Below, piece by piece: positions 32,089 through 40,994 of a stretch of 64,000 nt of DNA. The translations under genes and the position numbers were made by a program. Location of the stretch: contig CAXXWF010000001.1 in NCBI GenBank assembly GCA_963665865.2, positions 2,728,001-2,792,000 on the forward strand, given 5' to 3'. Every line of letters begins with the position of its first letter. The first letter of the stretch is position 1. The notes under the pieces were generated by a model. The model was not told where the DNA came from and made no database searches. It saw nothing but the letters and a program-made list of their open reading frames with translations. The stretch comes from PHAA01 sp963665865. Lineage in GTDB: Bacteria > Bacillota > Syntrophomonadia > Syntrophomonadales > Syntrophomonadaceae.

Positions 32089-32591
32089 CACCCCATCCAC
32101 CAAAAAGCACCTATCGCACCAGCTGCAATAGCTAGCCCGTAGGGAAACATTATTCTTTCATGATCAAAGTTAAATTTAATGATTTTAAAGTTAGTGAGTA
32201 ACATGACCCAAATACCACGCAAAAAAGTCGTTAAGGTATTAAAAAATCTTCGCTGGTAAATCAGAATAGCCAGGCCGATGATCCCCCCCGCCAGTCCCAT
32301 TCCTACAGCGGTATAATATATAAACACGGGGCCCTTAACCGCACCAATGACAGCCATTAGTTTAACGTCACCGGCCCCCATACCACCCAGAGCAAAAGGT
32401 ATAATTAAAATTCCCAATCCAGCTAAGATTCCCAACAGGGACTGTCCCAATCCAGGCCACCCACTTATAGCCAGATTATAAAAGAGGCCAAAAAGCAGAG
32501 TGGGTATCAAAACTACATTATAGATTTTGCGACTCCTCAAGTCAGTTAACAAACAGATTGAGAGCGCAAGCACCATTACCATATCCTGCAC
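32088..32591 (-). CDS. tadV: Type IV prepilin peptidase TadV/CpaA
   Basis: Aspartic membrane protease that trims Flp and the pseudopilins. The 167 residues form about six helices. The catalytic Asp residues lie in LLTDLRSRKIYN and GGMGAGDVKLM (the GxGD motif). No N-methyltransferase domain is present, as usual for TadV. Translationally coupled to tadE. Confidence 0.9.
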   Translation of the reverse strand: MQDMVMVLALSICLLTDLRSRKIYNVVLIPTLLFGLFYNLAISGWPGLGQSLLGILAGLGILIIPFALGGMGAGDVKLMAVIGAVKGPVFIYYTAVGMGLAGGIIGLAILIYQRRFFNTLTTFLRGIWVMLLTNFKIIKFNFDHERIMFPYGLAIAAGAIGAFWWMG

Positions 32592-32702
32592 TCTTTTACC
32601 CTCCTTAGATAAAATAGGCCCTACCTAACACTTAAGCAGGGCCTTCTTTTGGCATATATCTAGCATTCGTAAGCATGACTAAACTGGCTACTAATTGAAA
32701 GT

Positions 32703-32876
32703 TTAATTACCAGCAGCAGTCAATGATGTTGAGATGTCGGTAAATTTATTTTTTATTGCGGTCCCAAACGCGGTCATTGTAATAACCGCCGCAAGTGCTA
32801 TCAAGCCAATAATCAGTGCATATTCAGTCATGCCCTGTCCCTCTTCTTCTTTAAACAATCTCATCATTAAATTCAT
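32703..32876 (-). CDS. flp: Flp-family type IVb major pilin
   Basis: 57 residues, MNLMMRLFKEEEGQGMTEYA then a hydrophobic helix. The Flp motif is intact: G/QG cleavage site, Glu and Tyr in TEYALI. Short C-terminal tail ends TAAGN. The ribosome site GAAGGA lies six bases before the ATG. It is the first gene of the tad operon and sits directly behind the riboswitch-associated terminator. Confidence 0.93.
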   Translation of the reverse strand: MNLMMRLFKEEEGQGMTEYALIIGLIALAAVITMTAFGTAIKNKFTDISTSLTAAGN

Positions 32877-32916
32877 TATTATTCCTTCTTTCTTAATAAT
32901 TCTTTCTCAATTCCAC

Positions 32917-32950
32917 GCAAAAAACCACTCGCACAATTGACGAGTGGTTT
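32917..32950 (-). terminator. Intrinsic terminator between c-di-GMP riboswitches and flp
   Basis: Perfect 10-bp stem AAACCACTCG/CGAGTGGTTT, nine-base loop, T6 tract on the minus strand. Placed 45 bases after the second aptamer and 40 bases before the flp start, so it probably gates the whole pilus operon. Confidence 0.88.
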
Positions 32951-32992
32951 CACAGAGCAATAACGCCCCTAAAAAACAATATATATATCCCT

Positions 32993-33078
32993 ACTCGGCA
33001 ACTGGCTGGCATAGTAGAATCTATCCACTTTAGCCCCTTTAGTTTTGCGTCACTCTCTTTCGAGAGCTTTGCCTTTAT
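32993..33078 (-). promoter_or_regulatory. GEMM-I (cyclic-di-GMP-I) riboswitch, promoter-distal copy
   Basis: Minus strand: GGCAAAGCTCTCGAAAGAG, then GTGACGCAAAACT, GGGGCTAAAG and GCCAGCCAGTTGCC. GGCAA pairs with TTGCC as P1; a GAAA tetraloop caps P2. The G before CAAA corresponds to the guanine that marks c-di-GMP rather than cGAMP preference. Directly upstream of the flp terminator. Confidence 0.87.
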
Positions 33079-33115
33079 TCAGTTGGGTTTTGGTTTAAAC
33101 AGAAACGGTTAAACA

Positions 33116-33199
33116 TTCAGCAGCTGGCTGGCGTAGTAGAACTAATCTACCTTAGCCCCTTCAGTTTTGCGTCACCCTCTTTCGATGGTTTTGCCAATA
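33116..33199 (-). promoter_or_regulatory. GEMM-I (cyclic-di-GMP-I) riboswitch, promoter-proximal copy
   Basis: Second aptamer of the tandem pair: TTGGCAAAACC, ATCGAAAGAGGGTGACGCAA, GGGGCTAAGG and GCCAGCCAGC. Very similar to the other copy but with different P2 and P3 stem bases. The 37 bases between the two hold no terminator, so both aptamers seem to feed the single terminator at 32.93 kb. Confidence 0.87.
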
Positions 33200-33218
33200 T
33201 TCTATTATTACTGGCTCT

Positions 33219-33247
33219 ATTATAAGAGAAGGTTATGATCGTGTCAA
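33219..33247 (-). promoter_or_regulatory. Consensus sigma-A promoter of the flp-tad operon
   Basis: TTGACA (33247-33242), 17-base spacer, TATAAT (33224-33219): a perfect match. The start should be near 33212, about 15 bases before the first aptamer. Strong constitutive initiation suggests control occurs by the riboswitches. Confidence 0.9.
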
Positions 33248-33412
33248 ACCATGTTTTTCCATATACTTATTTATTTTGAGAACATATGACTTTAATCGTA
33301 ATCCCCTCAACCTAATTCGCTATCAATTGGGAAATATAGTACTATATTGGTAGTAGTTTCTGCACTTTACCCAAGCCATCTTTGTCCTACTTAAGTATAA
33401 GGCAGGTATGTT

Positions 33413-34582
33413 ATGAATAAACTCGATCTGATTGCTACATCCGCTTTTGGTTTAGAGGCGGTCGTAGCCAATGAATTGAAAAAACTTGGGTTTGAGAACC
33501 TAGTTATAGAAAATGGCCGGGTTTCTTTCCAGGCCAGCCTTGCTGCCATTCCCCGCTGCAATCTGTGGCTGCGTTCAGCTGACCGGGTGTTGTTAAAACT
33601 GGGTGAATTTGAGGCGTGCAGTTTTGAGGAACTTTTCGAGAAAACCAAGAGCCTGCCCTGGGCAGATTGGATTCCAGAAACTGGTGAATTTCCGGTGGAA
33701 GGAAAATCCATACATTCGCAGCTTTTCAGCGTCTCTGACTGCCAAGCTATAGTCAAGAAAGCGATCGTGGAAAAAATGAAAGTAAAATATCCGGTGCAGT
33801 GGTTTAAGGAAACCGGACCCCGCTACAGAATTCAGGTGGCCCTACTGAAAAACCGGGCTACGCTAACAATGGACACCAGTGGAGCTGGCCTGCATAAGCG
33901 AGGCTATCGGAAGTTGTCAACTGAAGCACCTATTAAAGAGACCCTGGCTGCGGCCATGATTTATTTGAGCCGCTGGCGGGCGGACCGGGCTCTGATTGAC
34001 CCCTGCTGCGGTTCGGGTACTATCCCTATTGAAGCCGGATTAATGGGACGCAACATCGCGCCTGGATTAAATCGAGACTTTGCTGCTGAAAATTGGCCCC
34101 AATTGTCCTCGAAAATATGGCATTCCGCCCGGGAAGAAGCTCGCGATTCCATCCTTCACCAACAGACTCTGGGCATAATTGGTTTTGATATTGATGGCAA
34201 GGCGCTTGACTTGGCCCGTTATCATGCTAACCAGGCAGGTCTGGGTAAATCAATATCCTTTCAACGTCAGGCTGTAAGTGATTTACGTTCCCAGTACCAT
34301 TATGGGTATTTGATAACAAATCCCCCCTATGGAGAACGCTTATCAGAGAAGGCGGAGGTGGAGCAGCTATACCGCCAGTTGGGAATGGTTTGCAGAAACC
34401 TGGATACCTGGTCATTCTACGTCATCACTTCTCATCCCTTATTTGAAAAGTTCTTCAATCGCAAGGCAGATAAAAAGCGGAAGCTATATAATGGTCGGAT
34501 TCAGTGCAATTATTATCAATTCTACGGTCCTAAACCCCAAAATATTGCCGGTCCCTTTTCATCCTCAGGCCTCATTAACTAA
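33413..34582 (+). CDS. THUMP-domain 23S rRNA (guanine-N2)-methyltransferase, RlmL/YpsC type
   Basis: SAM-dependent RNA methyltransferase of 389 residues. An N-terminal ferredoxin-like/THUMP region (about 1-150) is followed by a Rossmann fold with IDPCCGSGTIPIEA and the catalytic NPPYGERL motif. Probably modifies guanine in 23S rRNA, by family. ATG after AAGGCAGG. It is divergent from the tad operon; the gap 33248-33412 holds no other clear signal. Confidence 0.88.
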   Translation: MNKLDLIATSAFGLEAVVANELKKLGFENLVIENGRVSFQASLAAIPRCNLWLRSADRVLLKLGEFEACSFEELFEKTKSLPWADWIPETGEFPVEGKSIHSQLFSVSDCQAIVKKAIVEKMKVKYPVQWFKETGPRYRIQVALLKNRATLTMDTSGAGLHKRGYRKLSTEAPIKETLAAAMIYLSRWRADRALIDPCCGSGTIPIEAGLMGRNIAPGLNRDFAAENWPQLSSKIWHSAREEARDSILHQQTLGIIGFDIDGKALDLARYHANQAGLGKSISFQRQAVSDLRSQYHYGYLITNPPYGERLSEKAEVEQLYRQLGMVCRNLDTWSFYVITSHPLFEKFFNRKADKKRKLYNGRIQCNYYQFYGPKPQNIAGPFSSSGLIN

Positions 34583-34780
34583 GAAGTCTATATCGACAAT
34601 ATTTCCATTATATGTTATTATATTAATAGATTATATTTAGTCTATGCTTGCATCTTCTTTCCTAGTTCTCAATATCATTTCTTTTGTCATTATTTCTTAA
34701 AAGCCGTCATTTTAGAGAATGAAAATCCATTCTAAAGCATAAAATAGTTTTGTGTTTGCTTATAAATGGAGGTATGAATA

Positions 34781-35827
34781 ATGATATCGGTTATACTTGC
34801 GGGTGGTAAAGGCCTTCGCTTATGGCCCGAAAGCCGCCGCAGTCATCCCAAGCAACTCTGTAAATTCGTCGCGGATAAAACCATGCTGGATCATACTATT
34901 GATCGTCTGGTAAATTCAGGAGCCCAAAAGATTATGATAATAACCAATGACGAACTTCTGGCGGATATTGAAAGCCTCGTCAGCAAACGTGGCGATTCTG
35001 AACTTATTGAAATATTAAGTGAACCGGAGGGTAAAAACACAGCGCCGGCAGTAGGCCTGGCCCTCGCCAAATGTGGAGCGGAGGATGATGAGTCAGTACT
35101 GGGTATTTTCCCCTCTGACCATCATGTTCTGGATGAGAAATCTTTCCGCCAAAGCATTGGGAAAGCAGTTCACGCTGCCCGTCAAAACCGTATCGCTACC
35201 ATAGGAGTGGCACCCAATCGACCTGAAACTGGTTTCGGTTATATCGAAAAGAGCAAATGGGAGATTGGGGAAATGCCGGATGTGTTTGGAGTCGATTCTT
35301 TTCGGGAAAAACCTGATGCCGCCACGGCTCAGTCTTATCTTGACACCGGGCGGTATGTATGGAACTCAGGTATTTATGTTGGCAAGGTAAAAACCCTGCG
35401 GGAGGAATTTGCCCGTTATTTGCCTGAGATACATTCCGAGTTGGTTGATGGTTATGATAGTTATGTCGGTTCCTATTCCAATCTTCCCAATATCAGTCTG
35501 GATTACGGGATTGCGGAGAAAAGCGACCGGATGGCAGTTGTCGAAAGTGATTTCGGCTGGTGCGACTTGGGTAACTGGAATGCTCTGGCTGAACTGGCGG
35601 ATGGCGACGAAGAGCACAATATTAGTATAGGCAGCGACATAGTAGCTATGGAGAGCCAGCATTGCTTGGTTAAGCAGTCTGAAAAAACCGTAGTGCTTTT
35701 CGGAGTAGAGAATCTGCTGGTGGTTGAAACAGATGCCATCGTTCTGGTAGCCAATCGGGATCGTATTCAGGATGTAAGGCATTTGGTTGAACTGCTGCAG
35801 GAAAATGAGAGGCATGATTTATTATAA
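34781..35827 (+). CDS. manC: Mannose-1-phosphate guanylyltransferase
   Basis: Makes GDP-mannose from mannose-1-phosphate and GTP. The 348 residues show the nucleotidyltransferase signature VILAGGKGLRLWPESRR and HPKQ, then EPEGKNTAPAVGLA, GIFPSDHHV and FREKPDAATA. It lacks the C-terminal isomerase domain of bifunctional ManC/AlgA. GGAGG precedes the ATG. With the following glycosyltransferase it suggests mannosylated glycan synthesis. An imperfect hairpin (34709-34736) lies upstream. Confidence 0.9.
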   Translation: MISVILAGGKGLRLWPESRRSHPKQLCKFVADKTMLDHTIDRLVNSGAQKIMIITNDELLADIESLVSKRGDSELIEILSEPEGKNTAPAVGLALAKCGAEDDESVLGIFPSDHHVLDEKSFRQSIGKAVHAARQNRIATIGVAPNRPETGFGYIEKSKWEIGEMPDVFGVDSFREKPDAATAQSYLDTGRYVWNSGIYVGKVKTLREEFARYLPEIHSELVDGYDSYVGSYSNLPNISLDYGIAEKSDRMAVVESDFGWCDLGNWNALAELADGDEEHNISIGSDIVAMESQHCLVKQSEKTVVLFGVENLLVVETDAIVLVANRDRIQDVRHLVELLQENERHDLL

Positions 35828-36046
35828 GGAAGAAAAGAGAGATGTAGATATCAATCATATTTTTTGCCATTATGATATAAGGGGATTGTGGAGAGCTTAC
35901 CGGGGACATAATCAGCGAGATTGCCACAGCCTCTGCCCTGCCGTCCGACTAAAATTTTTCTATTAATAAGTATAAGTGGTTGTGATGACGGGAAAAAATA
36001 TAGAATATACATTCAGGCGAAGAACACATTAAAGGAGTGGATACAT

Positions 36047-37222
36047 GTGACTATACTTAATCTCGGAACCTACCCACCCAAACAATGTGGTATTGCCACC
36101 TTTTCTATGGATCTACGCAACAGCTTGCTTTTGCAGGGACATAAAGTACAGGTGATGGCGGTATCCGATGATGATTCTTCCTACCACTACCCCGAAGAAG
36201 TTGTATTTAGCCTGCAGCAGCATCACAAGCAGGATTATGTCAAGGCAGCTGCCTTTGTCAACACATCTCCTCATATCGATTTACTGATAATTCAACACGA
36301 ATATGGTATTTATGGAGGCGAAGATGGAGAATACATTCGGGAAATGGTCAAGTTATTGCATAAACCATTTATTCTTGTAACCCATACCGTACTTCCCCGA
36401 CCCTCCAAAAATCAGAAGAACATTCTTAATGACCTCTGTCAACGGGCAGCAGGCGTTGTTTGTATGACCAGACAGTCCTGCGCATTGCTTACTGATCTAT
36501 ACGAAGCTCCTCCTGAATTGATAACCGTTATTGCCCATGGGGTACCAATATTCAAACGTTATCCTCAGTCCAAGCTGAAACTCAAACACGGTTTGCAAGG
36601 CCGTCAAGTGATCAGTACTTTTGGGCTGATTGGTCCGGGTAAAGGCCTGGAGTTAGGTATTCGCGCTGTTGCCGATATGGTGCCCCGTTTTCCCTCGATA
36701 AGTTATTTGATCCTGGGGCAAACTCATCCTATGCTCCAGAAGTACGAGGGAGAAAAATACCGGCAAATGCTCATCGACCTGGTAGCAGAACTGCATATCG
36801 AAAATAATGTAATATTTATTAATAAATATCTTAGTGATAAGGAACTAGGAGAATACCTTTATATGACGGATATTTACCTGAGTCCTTACCCCAATATGGA
36901 TCAGGCTGTCAGCGGTACCATGGCATTTGCGATGGGCTGTGGCCGTGCCATAGTATCTACTCCCTATGCGTATGCCAGCGAAGTTTTAAGTGAAGGCCGG
37001 GGTCTTCTGTCCAGGGGAATTGAGTCACAAGAATTGGCAGCCCTAATTGAAGAAATACTGAATGATAAAGGATTGCAAAAAAGGCTTGAGAAAAAGGCTC
37101 TCGAGATAGGTAATACCTGGTCCTGGCCCAATGTTGGCCAACAGTACAGCCGCTTTTTCCGGCAGATTCTAAGTAATCAGACCGATCATGAAGAGGTTGA
37201 GTTAACTTATGCTAAATTGTAG
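36047..37222 (+). CDS. GT4-family glycosyltransferase
   Basis: 391 residues from a GTG that lies nine bases after AAAGGAG; an ATG at 35921 would add 42 unlikely residues. The N-terminal domain has LGTYPPKQCGIATFS; the C-terminal GT-B domain has FGLIGPGKGLELGI and the EPYxxA-like region SPYPNMDQAVSGTMAFAMG. A plausible mannosyltransferase, given manC upstream and the GH130 fusion nearby; donor and acceptor are inference. Its end overlaps the next gene by 14 bases. Confidence 0.82.
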   Translation: MTILNLGTYPPKQCGIATFSMDLRNSLLLQGHKVQVMAVSDDDSSYHYPEEVVFSLQQHHKQDYVKAAAFVNTSPHIDLLIIQHEYGIYGGEDGEYIREMVKLLHKPFILVTHTVLPRPSKNQKNILNDLCQRAAGVVCMTRQSCALLTDLYEAPPELITVIAHGVPIFKRYPQSKLKLKHGLQGRQVISTFGLIGPGKGLELGIRAVADMVPRFPSISYLILGQTHPMLQKYEGEKYRQMLIDLVAELHIENNVIFINKYLSDKELGEYLYMTDIYLSPYPNMDQAVSGTMAFAMGCGRAIVSTPYAYASEVLSEGRGLLSRGIESQELAALIEEILNDKGLQKRLEKKALEIGNTWSWPNVGQQYSRFFRQILSNQTDHEEVELTYAKL

Positions 37223-38243
37223 TCATCTTAAGCGTTTGACTGATGAGATCGGTATGCTTCAGTTTTCCCGAGATGCCCATCCCGACCCCCGTAGCGGCTA
37301 TACCCTGGATGACAACGCTCGGGCTTTATTAGTAGCCCTATATATAGGTGAGAAAGGTTATCCCGCCGCATGCCATTATATGTCTTTTCTGACCCATGCC
37401 CAACACTCTGACGGGACTTGGAGCAATTTGCTCTTGGATGGAAAATACTCTTCCACCTTCGATTCGGAAGACAGTATCGGCCGGGCTATCATGGCATGCA
37501 GTGCGGCCACCATCAGTATTTGGCCGGATTTGGCACTCCAGGCCAGCCAACTGATTAGCTGCAAGCTCGGTGATGTAACTGGTTTTTCCTCCCCCCGAGC
37601 AATAGCTTACACCTTGGTGGGTTTGTGTAAGGGCAAGATGCCTTGCCCCGATAAACAACTGCACGATATAGTGAATAGGCTGTCAGCCTTCTTGGTCGCT
37701 CTTTATAATAGAACGAGGAGGCCTGACTGGCTATGGTTTGAAGATTACCTAACCTATTGCAATGCTATCCTGGCGCATGCTCTCTTCTGTGTATATTCCT
37801 TCAATGGAGATAAAAAATGTCTGAAAATAGCCCATGAATCCATAAACTTTTTAAATGATATCCTATTTCGGGAGGGCTATTTGAATATAATAGGAAACCA
37901 GGGGTGGCACCACCGGGGAGGCAGTGTGCCCCTTTTCGATCAGCAGCCAGTTGACGCTGCTTCGATTGCATTCGCATGCTGGGAAGCATATCAGTGCCTG
38001 GGTAAAAATGAATATATTCATCTGGCCAACCTGGCTTATCAGTGGTTTCGCGGCAACAATATTCATCGCCTATCGCTCTATAATGAATCATCCGGGGGAT
38101 GTTTTGACGCTATCACCAAGGACGGCAGAAATACCAACCAGGGAGCAGAATCTGTTTTATCACTTTTGCTGACCGATTTGCTAATGGAAAACAGTATCCG
38201 CAATGAGCTGCAAGTGGTTAAAGCATCATCAGGAACTTATTGA
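37209..38243 (+). CDS. Alpha/alpha-toroid (six-hairpin glycosidase-like) protein
   Basis: 344 residues without a confident enzyme assignment. Repeated helical hairpins with SGYTLDDNARALLVAL, DSEDSIGRAIMAC, WFEDYLTYCNAILAHAL and QPVDAASIAFACWEAY resemble (alpha/alpha)6 glycoside hydrolases and lyases; acidic residues in DDN and EDS could be catalytic. No signal peptide, so it acts in the cytosol. Translationally coupled to the GT4 gene, hence probably acts on the same glycan. Confidence 0.65.
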   Translation: MLNCSHLKRLTDEIGMLQFSRDAHPDPRSGYTLDDNARALLVALYIGEKGYPAACHYMSFLTHAQHSDGTWSNLLLDGKYSSTFDSEDSIGRAIMACSAATISIWPDLALQASQLISCKLGDVTGFSSPRAIAYTLVGLCKGKMPCPDKQLHDIVNRLSAFLVALYNRTRRPDWLWFEDYLTYCNAILAHALFCVYSFNGDKKCLKIAHESINFLNDILFREGYLNIIGNQGWHHRGGSVPLFDQQPVDAASIAFACWEAYQCLGKNEYIHLANLAYQWFRGNNIHRLSLYNESSGGCFDAITKDGRNTNQGAESVLSLLLTDLLMENSIRNELQVVKASSGTY

Positions 38244-38278
38244 TGCCATTCTGATAGAAGTGGCCTCTGTAAACTAGA

Positions 38279-38318
38279 AAAACCGGGTCAGAAGGAACTA
38301 TCCTTCGACCCGGTTTCT
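38279..38318 (+). terminator. Terminator of the manC-GT4 cluster (bidirectional)
   Basis: AAACCGGGTC / GACCCGGTTT long stem with T-rich flank on either strand; also serves the convergent zinc-ribbon gene. Confidence 0.85.
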
Positions 38319-38347
38319 TGTTTCAAACTTAATAAGCTGTTTTATGC

Positions 38348-38656
38348 TTACCTGCGTTGTTGGAAACAATCTCTGCAATACACAGGTTTGCCAGCGGTAG
38401 GTTCAAATGGTACCGTAGTCTCCTTGCCACAAGCCGCACATACTGCTGGGAATTGCTGGCGGTTGTTATCACGGGGACGGAAATTTCCTCCTCCGCCACC
38501 GCTATTTCTACTACCTTGTTTCCGGGCTTGGCGACAGGCAGGGCAACGTGCGGGTTCATTCTCAAAACCCTTCTCTGCATAGAACTCCTGTTCAGATGCT
38601 GAAAACAGGAACTCGGCACCACAGTCTCTGCAAGTCAAATATTTGTCTTGAAACAT
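38348..38656 (-). CDS. Zinc-ribbon protein with CxxC-x17-CxxC module
   Basis: 102 residues. The N-terminal zinc ribbon has CRDC and CPAC; a Gly/Arg/Asn-rich linker (SGGGGGNFRPRDNNR) resembling an RGG segment joins it to a second ribbon with CAAC and CRDC. Such proteins are common in Clostridia and Chloroflexi but uncharacterised. The basic Gly-rich linker suggests RNA or DNA binding; that is inference. Good ribosome site AAGGAGG. Confidence 0.75.
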   Translation of the reverse strand: MFQDKYLTCRDCGAEFLFSASEQEFYAEKGFENEPARCPACRQARKQGSRNSGGGGGNFRPRDNNRQQFPAVCAACGKETTVPFEPTAGKPVYCRDCFQQRR

Positions 38657-38818
38657 TAATTATCCTCCTTCAACGGGAGATACTCTTGAACCTAATTACC
38701 CCGAATAGGAGATGAATTATAGAACAAGGCTTTTTTACTATACAATAATATTCTGCATTTAGCAAGGTTTCCCGCAGATAATTTTACATTTTTTTACTAT
38801 TGGTTGTTTTTAGACTAA

Positions 38819-39775
38819 TTAGGCTCCACCCCAGGTGCCGCACCGGTCTCCCCATCGAGCCAGAAGTTCTTTCTCCTGGTAAAACTGGACCACTTCACAG
38901 GCATTGGGGCAACCTTTGCATTCGAAGCTGGTCGTTTGATAAGCCAGATCTTTTACCATGAAACCTTTAAAACTCGTAACACCCTTCTTGGCCATTACAT
39001 CACGGGCCAGAATGGCTGCACCGATAGCTCCCATAACATCATAATTACTGGGGACAATGACCGGCGTCTGGAGGTAACTTTCAAAAGCCCTCACCAGTCC
39101 CAGATTGGCTGCCACACCACCTTGAAACATAATCGGTGCCAGAATCTCTTTACCTTTACCTACATTGTTAAGATAGTTGCGAACCAGAGCTTCGCACAGC
39201 CCAGCCACAATATCGGCTAGGCTGTATCCCAATTGCTGTTTATGGATCATGTCGGACTCGGCAAACACAGCACAGCGGCCGGCAATTCGAACGGGATGCT
39301 GGGCCTTGATGGCATAGCTGCCAAAATCTTCGATGGGAATCTGGAGGCGGGAAGCCTGCTGGTCAAGGAACGATCCAGTCCCAGCTGCACAAACGGTGTT
39401 CATCCCGAAATCGATAACTACCCCATCCCGCATTATTATAATTTTGGAATCCTGTCCCCCAATTTCGATAATGGTCTGTACTCCTTCGACAGCTTTAGAT
39501 GCGGCTATAGCATGGGCAGTTATCTCATTCTTGACCACATCCGCCCCGATCATTAATCCCGCTAGATGGCGAGCGCTGCCAGTAGCACCACTGCCTTTTA
39601 TCTGCACCCGGTCTTCTATTTCGCCCCCCACCTGCCTCATGCCCTCCTGTAGGGTTTCAATCGGGCGACCGTTGGTACGCAAGTAACGACTGGCCAGAAC
39701 TTTTCCCCACTGGTCAATAATTACTACTTTTGTACTTACCGAACCTACATCAATACCCAGATAACCTTGCAGCAT
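38819..39775 (-). CDS. 2-Hydroxyacyl-CoA dehydratase-type activase (HgdC-like ASKHA ATPase)
   Basis: 318-residue ATPase that donates low-potential electrons to a partner Fe-S protein. ASKHA motifs: LGIDVGSVSTKVVIID, GSGATGSARHL, EIGGQDSKII. The two cysteines that hold the subunit-bridging [4Fe-4S] cluster occur in NTVCAAGTGSFLDQQ and AGRCAVFAESDMIH. An additional C-terminal ECKGCPNACE and CGTWGG group is unusual for the short HgdC and could hold another cluster or metal. Third gene of the unit. Confidence 0.87.
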   Translation of the reverse strand: MLQGYLGIDVGSVSTKVVIIDQWGKVLASRYLRTNGRPIETLQEGMRQVGGEIEDRVQIKGSGATGSARHLAGLMIGADVVKNEITAHAIAASKAVEGVQTIIEIGGQDSKIIIMRDGVVIDFGMNTVCAAGTGSFLDQQASRLQIPIEDFGSYAIKAQHPVRIAGRCAVFAESDMIHKQQLGYSLADIVAGLCEALVRNYLNNVGKGKEILAPIMFQGGVAANLGLVRAFESYLQTPVIVPSNYDVMGAIGAAILARDVMAKKGVTSFKGFMVKDLAYQTTSFECKGCPNACEVVQFYQEKELLARWGDRCGTWGGA

Positions 39776-39818
39776 AGAACCAGCCTTTCCATTTAGTAAA
39801 TATATATTATTGCTTTGA

Positions 39819-40994
39819 TCATAATGCCTTGTTATCCACTACCACCTCAAGGTTGGGCAGTGCTTCACATTTACCTCGGCCAGCCGGTAAAGTAATCAGG
39901 GAGGCGCCTTTGGTCCCCCGCTTCTTTTCCCGGCGCTTCTCTAAAAGGTCAATGAAAGCTTCCAGCCTGGTTTCTACCCCAGCCTTACTGGTCTGTTCGT
40001 CCAGGAAGAAGGTCAGAACGGGAATATCCAGTTCTCTGGATACCCGCGGCAGGATGCTTCTGGCCACGATTTCAGGTATACAGGAAAATGGCGCTAATTG
40101 AATCACTCCGTCATAACCATGCTTGGCATAAAGGACAGTCTCACCTATACTGTTCGTACCATGGCCGCCGATGCACGACTCGTTAAGATAGGGCCGGGCC
40201 GCCGCTCGAACATCTTGTTCGCCCTCAGCCAGAATATTCTCCCGAGCATAGCTGCTCAGATAAATGGAGCGCTCGGCCTTGACCCCCATTTCGCCTAACA
40301 TCTTCAGCATATAGTGGTTGATAGAAGGTTCCAAGAGAACATATATTTCGCCGACTATACCTACCTTCAGAGGATCGCGGTCTTCTGCTCGTGGGACCTC
40401 CAGGAGTATTTGCAAGGCTTCCTGGCGTGCTTTTTCCACCTGCAGCAAATCATTGGCCTGATCGATCAGATCCAGGCTCTGCTGCAGCGCCCGTCCAGTA
40501 TCGCCGCGTATAGCCTCATAGGGCCTTATTTGATAGGACATAATTTCGCAATCATCCAAGGCCTTTATTTTCGACCAACCGGTTTTTATGCTGCGCCAAT
40601 AATGGGATATAGATACCCGCCCGGCCTTGCGCACCAGATTCAGTTTGCGGACAAAATCGACGTAATTCCTCTGGGGCTCCTCAAAGCCAATAATCTTGAC
40701 CTTCATTCCAATCTCATCCAGCAGCTTTTGATGCATTACCCAGTAGTAACCGGCCCGGCAAGGCCCGCATCCTCCCGAGGTTATGATCATCTCTGCCCCC
40801 ATCTCCGCCGCCTGCAGATAGGTTCCCATCAGCACTTTAAAAGGAATACAGGCAAACTCAGGTGAATAGCGCACCCCCAGATCAAGAGTTTCATTATTCG
40901 GTTCCGGCGGAACGATGGCCTCCAGCCCGATCTCCTCAAATAACCATCTGAAAGCCAAATAGGAATACCCCATGCGGGGAAAGCTAACTTTCAC
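39819..40994 (-). CDS. HgdB/D-type Fe-S protein, 2-hydroxyacyl-CoA dehydratase family (a)
   Basis: 391 residues from a GTG seven bases after AGGAGG. Conserved cysteines lie in FACIPFKVLMG, TSGGCGPCRAGYY, ESCIGGHG and APFSCIPE. The family includes dehydratase subunits and double-cubane-cluster reductases. Without a separate CoA-binding partner or known substrate gene the role is open. Overlaps the upstream paralogue by 11 bases. Confidence 0.75.
   Translation of the reverse strand: MKVSFPRMGYSYLAFRWLFEEIGLEAIVPPEPNNETLDLGVRYSPEFACIPFKVLMGTYLQAAEMGAEMIITSGGCGPCRAGYYWVMHQKLLDEIGMKVKIIGFEEPQRNYVDFVRKLNLVRKAGRVSISHYWRSIKTGWSKIKALDDCEIMSYQIRPYEAIRGDTGRALQQSLDLIDQANDLLQVEKARQEALQILLEVPRAEDRDPLKVGIVGEIYVLLEPSINHYMLKMLGEMGVKAERSIYLSSYARENILAEGEQDVRAAARPYLNESCIGGHGTNSIGETVLYAKHGYDGVIQLAPFSCIPEIVARSILPRVSRELDIPVLTFFLDEQTSKAGVETRLEAFIDLLEKRREKKRGTKGASLITLPAGRGKCEALPNLEVVVDNKAL

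Noticed and set aside
33116..33199. cGAMP-selective (GEMM-Ib) assignment
   Set aside because: The base before CAAA is G in both aptamers; the cGAMP class usually has A there. Not excluded experimentally.
40314..40865. 183-residue plus-strand ORF opposite an HgdB-type gene
   Set aside because: Antisense shadow of a well-supported coding region.
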